Shown here in pieces: positions 60,505-64,000 of a DNA stretch of 64,000 bases (the first letter of the stretch is position 1; each line of letters opens with the position of its first letter). The stretch is from positions 1-64,000 of the forward strand of contig JBAXOB010000012.1 in NCBI GenBank assembly GCA_037133475.1, read 5' to 3'. The DNA is from CAIVAT01 sp037133475. Lineage in GTDB: Bacteria > Bacteroidota > Bacteroidia > Bacteroidales > FEN-979. The translations under genes and the position numbers were made by a program. Under the pieces are notes generated by a model. That model did no database searches and had not been told where the DNA came from. It saw nothing but the letters and a program-made list of their open reading frames with translations.

Positions 60505-61158
60505 TTGAAAGAGATTGCCACCCCTTCGTTTTCACGGATATTCGCTGTTTTTGCCACGGCTGTCGCCCTGCTCGGGATTTTTGTGGGGGTTAATTACCTG
60601 CTTGGTGAACGGTCGCTGGAGATCAGCCGGAAGCAGGGTGAACTCCATGAGGCGGAACAGATGACCGATACCGTTGGGTTAACCTCAAAACAGCTGGTGA
60701 ACCAGGATTTTGAATGGGGTAATCCTGCCGATACAGCCTCGCACCTGGCGGATTTGGGACACCGGGGAAAACAGTCGCTCCGGATGAGGTCGTGGGTTCC
60801 CTATTCCCCCGGCCTATGGATGAAATTCAGGGAGCTGAAACCGGGCGATTCAACCTGGCTGCGGATTACCGGGTATGTCTGGTTTTCCTGTCCGCCGCGC
60901 GATCTTAAATGCAGCCTGGTGGCCACCTGCAACCGCAAGGGGGTCAATTTCAAATATATGTTCATGGCCCTTGAAAAGGAGAACCTGAAGCCAAACCAGT
61001 GGAACCGCGTAACCATGGACTACCGGATTCCCCGCGCCCCCGACGGGGAGGATGTCGTCCAGGTCTATTTCTGGTACCGGGGAAAGGGCGAAATGCTGGT
61101 GGATGACATTGATATCAGGCTTTACCGGCCGGGAAAGGATACGAAGGGGGGACATTGA
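60505..61158 (+). CDS. Membrane-anchored stand-alone copy of the array C-terminal module
   Basis: 217 residues from a TTG start; no ATG exists before the core and an in-frame TAA lies at 60490-60492. One N-terminal span (about 10-33, IFAVFATAVALLGIFVGVNYL) anchors a beta-rich domain: LVNQDFEWGNPADT, STWLRITGYVWFSC, KPNQWNRVTMDYRI and MLVDDIDIRLYRP. It is close to the C-terminal module of member 1 (WVRATGYFYYNC, RRWNRVSMTY, YIDDVEILL) but has no polytopic part. It may be a periplasmic binding subunit for the array proteins. Unknown family. Confidence 0.65.
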   Translation: MKEIATPSFSRIFAVFATAVALLGIFVGVNYLLGERSLEISRKQGELHEAEQMTDTVGLTSKQLVNQDFEWGNPADTASHLADLGHRGKQSLRMRSWVPYSPGLWMKFRELKPGDSTWLRITGYVWFSCPPRDLKCSLVATCNRKGVNFKYMFMALEKENLKPNQWNRVTMDYRIPRAPDGEDVVQVYFWYRGKGEMLVDDIDIRLYRPGKDTKGGH

Positions 61159-61334
61159 CAACAGGAGGAACATGGAACATGAAATATCCATAAGAATCAG
61201 AGTTCATGCAAACCGTGAATGATCATTCATGGATATTCCATATGGCCCGAAAAAAATAAATATGATCATATGAAATTATTAATCTTTATTGATTACAATT
61301 TTACGTAAACGCAGGCTAAGCAGGCTGGCCGCCT

Positions 61335-61503
61335 CATGAAAGTCACGTTAAGAAAATCGAGGAATGAGCGTTAAACTGCGGACTGTCCGAGGAGCGAAGC
61401 GACGAGTTTCCGCAGTTTAGCGAATGACGAAGATTTTTAGTGACTTTCATGCAGCGGTGATTTTTCTTTGCTACTTTCTTTTGATGGCAGCAAAAGAAAG
61501 TAG
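61335..61503. repeat. Structured palindromic element in 470-base gene-free gap
   Basis: Arms CATGAAAGTCAC (61335-61346) and its complement (61440-61451) enclose a second pair, TAAACTGCGGA (about 61372-61382) and TCCGCAGTTTA (about 61409-61419), around a core with GAGGAGCGAAGCGACGAG. A separate perfect 13-base hairpin follows: CTACTTTCTTTTG (61471-61483), loop of 7, CAAAAGAAAGTAG (61491-61503). It looks like a dispersed non-coding element of Bacteroidota type. The remainder of 61159-61628 holds a weak inverted pair at 61179-61191/61229-61241 and AT-rich sequence. Confidence 0.75.
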
Positions 61504-61628
61504 AGTTAGGAAAAAAAAGTGCTCAGTTTCTTTTGAGATTACACTATTATTTGGAACGGAAGGTTGCATGATTATAATTGCTTTTATTGTGATTAATAAA
61601 AAAAGTACCCTGAAAAACAACCCTGTCA

Positions 61629-63404
61629 TTGAATAAACTGCGAAATAACGGAAACTGGTATTTTTATCTCCTGTTCTGCGCCTCCCTGGCGCTGACCTGG
61701 TTTTTCCACAAGGATTCCACCCGTTTTACCGACCGCAACGAACTCTGGTCCGACCGGGCCGGCTATTATATCTACCTGCCGGCCACCTTTTTTTATCATT
61801 TCGATACCCGCAGGATGCCCGCCGATCTCGACATCGCCACCGGGGGAGGGTTCAGTATCGACACGGTAACCAACAAGCTCGACACAAAATACACTTACGG
61901 CGTTGCGCTGATGGTGTCGCCCCTCTTTTTCACGGCGGCGCTGGTTTCGCGCGTTGCGGGCATTGACGACGAAAACGGCTTTTCCATGCTCTACATGCGC
62001 ATGATGAGCCTGGCTGCCGTGATCTACCTGGTTCTCGGCATGTGGCTGCTGAAGAAGTTCCTCGACTTTTATTTCAAGTCCGCGATCGGATTTTTTGTCA
62101 TCACCCTGGTATTCCTGGGCACCAACCTGTTCATCTATTCCCTGCTCGACGGGCTGATGTCGCATGTCTATTCCTTTTTCCTCTTCGCCCTTTTTCTATA
62201 CACCCTGAAGCGATACCAGCTCCTGCCCTCGGGCCGGCTTTTCCTGCTGCTCTGCCTCAGCCTGTCGCTGGCGGTGCTGATCCGCCCCACCAACATCCTG
62301 CTTGCCCTGCTGTTTTTTACCTGGGATGCCCGGCCGGGCGAGTGGACCGTACGGGTGAAAAATTTCCTGAAACCTTCGCAAATCCTGGTATTCTCGGGGA
62401 TTATCCTGCTTTTGTCCGTGCCACAAATGGTCTACTGGAAATATCTCTCCGGCCACTGGCTCCATTTCTCGTACCAGGGAGAGGGATTTACCAACTGGCG
62501 CCATCCGAAAATCGCCGAAGTGCTCTTTTCCCCGGTGAACGGGCTCTTTCCCTATGTGCCGATGACGATTTTTTTTGTGGCAGGGATTTTTATGATGTTC
62601 TATCGTAAAAGGGGCAACGCCCTGGTGATCGCCGTGGTTTTCGCCCTGCTGACCCTGGTCTGCGCCTCCTGGAAGATGTGGTATTTTGGCTGCTGTAACG
62701 GGCAGCGGTCCTATATCGAATACTACACCCTCCTGGCGGTGCCCTTTGGTTATCTCGCCACGGAGCTTTTCAGGGTGCGCAGCTTTGCCGTAAGTTCCCT
62801 CCTGCTGTTTGTCATCCTGCTTTCGGCCTATTACACGCAGCGTTACACCCTGGCCATGTACCGGTTTGAACGGTGTTATTACGGTTCAACCTGGGACTGG
62901 GACCATTTTTCCCGTTCGCTCGGTCGTGCAGGGATCATTGCTAAGGATAACCAGGTGCGGTTGTATGAGAACGATTTTGAAAACATGGCGCTGTCGCCGG
63001 TTGTCAGGCCCTCCATGCTCTTTACGCGGTCGGGCCAGTACAGCATTGCCGCCCGGGAGAAGGGTGGGCAGACACCCCTGTTTTCCATCAGGCTCGACGA
63101 ATTCGGCCATCCATGGCCTAAAACGATGGAGGTGGAGGTGTGGGCCATTAAACCCGGCACGGCAGGCACCGGCTCCGCCCTCTGCTATTCGCTGAAAAGG
63201 GGCTCCGACATCCTATTCAGTGATGAGCAGCCGGTTGACAGTTTGGTGACAAAGCCGATGACCTGGTCGAAGGTGGGCAAAACCTTTATCATCCCCGATG
63301 TGACCGATTCCAGCATGCTCATCAATATTTATATCCGCAACCCGAAACACGGCCTGTTATATGTGGATGACCTTCATATAAAATACAGGTATAGCTGGAA
63401 TTAA
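61629..63404 (+). CDS. Array member 3: GT-C-like multi-pass protein with C-terminal jelly-roll-like module
   Basis: 591 residues from a TTG start (MNKLRNNGNWYFYLL). Same layout as member 2: span, outside loop with WSDRAGYYIYLPATFFYHFD and YTYGVALMVSPLFF, further spans with LGTNLFIYSLLDGLMSHVYSF and IRPTNILLALLFF, then a module YENDFENMALSPVV to MTWSKVGKTFI and LLYVDDLHIKYRY. Member 2 and this one are alike over their whole length. Stretches WKMWYFGCCNGQRSYIEYY and HMWFFGGSYGSRPFVEYY are a further shared signature after the later spans. Likely uses a lipid-linked sugar; proof is lacking. Confidence 0.7.
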   Translation: MNKLRNNGNWYFYLLFCASLALTWFFHKDSTRFTDRNELWSDRAGYYIYLPATFFYHFDTRRMPADLDIATGGGFSIDTVTNKLDTKYTYGVALMVSPLFFTAALVSRVAGIDDENGFSMLYMRMMSLAAVIYLVLGMWLLKKFLDFYFKSAIGFFVITLVFLGTNLFIYSLLDGLMSHVYSFFLFALFLYTLKRYQLLPSGRLFLLLCLSLSLAVLIRPTNILLALLFFTWDARPGEWTVRVKNFLKPSQILVFSGIILLLSVPQMVYWKYLSGHWLHFSYQGEGFTNWRHPKIAEVLFSPVNGLFPYVPMTIFFVAGIFMMFYRKRGNALVIAVVFALLTLVCASWKMWYFGCCNGQRSYIEYYTLLAVPFGYLATELFRVRSFAVSSLLLFVILLSAYYTQRYTLAMYRFERCYYGSTWDWDHFSRSLGRAGIIAKDNQVRLYENDFENMALSPVVRPSMLFTRSGQYSIAAREKGGQTPLFSIRLDEFGHPWPKTMEVEVWAIKPGTAGTGSALCYSLKRGSDILFSDEQPVDSLVTKPMTWSKVGKTFIIPDVTDSSMLINIYIRNPKHGLLYVDDLHIKYRYSWN

Positions 63405-63406
63405 AT

Positions 63407-63414
63407 TAGATTTG
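63407..63414 (+). promoter_or_regulatory. Candidate -7 promoter element (TAGATTTG)
   Basis: TAGATTTG fits TAnnTTTG, begins two bases after the stop of member 3 and lies 21 bases before the ATG of member 4. No clear -33 element. Confidence 0.35.
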
Positions 63415-63435
63415 CAGCCTTAAACGCCCTACCGA

Positions 63436-64000
63436 ATGAAAAATAACAGCCAACAGAGAATCTCCTTTGCCGTGTTCGGCTTTATCTCCCTGGCCATCAT
63501 CCTCAACCGTCTGCTGCTGCCCCGGTTCAACACCCATGATGTCATCTCGGTTTTGAGCTGGGACGTTTTCGGTTATTATCTCTACCTGCCGGCCACCTTC
63601 ATCCACCATGACCTGGGGATCAGGAATTTTGCCTGGGTGCAGCAAATTCTCGACACCTATCATCCTACCATCGGGTTTTACCAGGCCTACCTGGGCCCGG
63701 GCGGCGACTACGTGATGAAATACCCGATGGGAATGGCCATCATGTACAGCCCCTTTTATTTTTGCGGGCAGGTGCTCGCCCATCTCACAGGCTATTCGCC
63801 CGACGGCTTCACCCTGCCCTACCAGCTCTCCATTGCCTGCGGGGGATTGGTGTACACCGTCATAGGTCTTTGGTTCCTGAGGAAGATCCTGCACCGTTTT
63901 TTTACCGGCGGCGTGGTCGCCATGACCATGGTGCTGCTGGTTTTCGGCACCAATTATTTCGAACTCACCGCTTTTGACGGCACCATGCCGCATAATTACC
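63436..64000 (+). CDS. Array member 4: GT-C-like multi-pass protein, cut by window edge
   Basis: From ATG 63436 the frame is open for 188 residues to the end of the window. After an N-terminal span it shows SWDVFGYYLYLPATFIHHD, MKYPMGMAIMYSPFYF and LVFGTNYFELTAFDGTMPHNY, matching the loop, the GVA-x-PFF segment and the GTN-x-LF-x-GLMSH segment of members 2 and 3. So the array goes on past the window. It appears intact as far as visible. Whether it has the C-terminal module cannot be seen. Confidence 0.75.
   Translation, partial: MKNNSQQRISFAVFGFISLAIILNRLLLPRFNTHDVISVLSWDVFGYYLYLPATFIHHDLGIRNFAWVQQILDTYHPTIGFYQAYLGPGGDYVMKYPMGMAIMYSPFYFCGQVLAHLTGYSPDGFTLPYQLSIACGGLVYTVIGLWFLRKILHRFFTGGVVAMTMVLLVFGTNYFELTAFDGTMPHNY

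Noticed and set aside
61179..61241. Inverted pair ATGAAATATCCAT / ATGGATATTCCAT as a terminator
   Set aside because: One mismatch, 37-base loop, and followed by A-rich and not T-rich sequence.

Overview
The window reads as chromosomal DNA of a Bacteroidota bacterium, most likely a Bacteroidales/Marinilabiliales-type anaerobe or a relative. The evidence is: a murF-alr fusion; a DAHP synthase-chorismate mutase fusion; gldD beside ssb; a secreted M14 peptidase with a type IX secretion (T9SS) C-terminal tail; WaaA (Kdo transferase, hence LPS); MqnC (futalosine menaquinone pathway); WbsX-type proteins; and repeated promoter elements of the Bacteroidota form TAnnTTTG. No tRNA, rRNA, CRISPR array, transposase or integrase was seen.

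Layout. (1) 1-22.8 kb is a surface-glycan locus. A minus-strand pair at the left edge (sulfotransferase start, GT2) diverges from a long plus-strand run. That run holds a giant WbsX/coiled-coil/GT2-like/GT4 protein, two further WbsX proteins, GT4, GT2 and GT9 glycosyltransferases, a DUF6270 protein, two methyltransferases, an MBOAT acyltransferase with an SGNH-like partner, two large membrane proteins and CysQ. (2) 22.8-30.3 kb is a minus-strand operon with a frameshifted methyltransferase, a methyltransferase-GT2 fusion, a polyprenyl-phosphate-sugar-synthase-like GT2 and two DUF2142 membrane paralogues. (3) 30.5-42.2 kb is housekeeping and envelope: ssb, gldD, M14 peptidase, corA, DAHP synthase/CM, asnS, recJ, pfkA. 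(4) 42.2-47.6 kb is an AT-rich, repeat-rich accessory patch with an MNT nucleotidyltransferase, a decayed HEPN gene, two FN3/DUF1566-like lipoproteins, tandem repeats and a C69 peptidase. (5) 47.9-56.3 kb is core metabolism and envelope: a beta-rich outer-membrane-type protein, waaA, mqnC, pepA, pdxA, murF-alr. (6) 56.4-64 kb is a second glycan-type array: a DPM1-like GT2 followed by four paralogous multi-pass proteins (one lacking its N-terminal third, one cut by the window edge) and a membrane-anchored stand-alone copy of their C-terminal beta module.

How it fits together. Region 1 looks able to build a polysaccharide that is O-acylated (MBOAT + SGNH-like), methylated, and probably sulfated (sulfotransferase plus CysQ, which removes the by-product PAP). 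Regions 2 and 6 both pair a GT2 expected to make a lipid-linked sugar with polytopic proteins of GT-C character, suggesting periplasmic glycosyl transfer. The best candidate for an undescribed system is the array in region 6 with its shared C-terminal jelly-roll-like module; the 1249-residue multi-module protein in region 1 is second. All functional calls rest on motifs and family recognition by eye; no database search was run.
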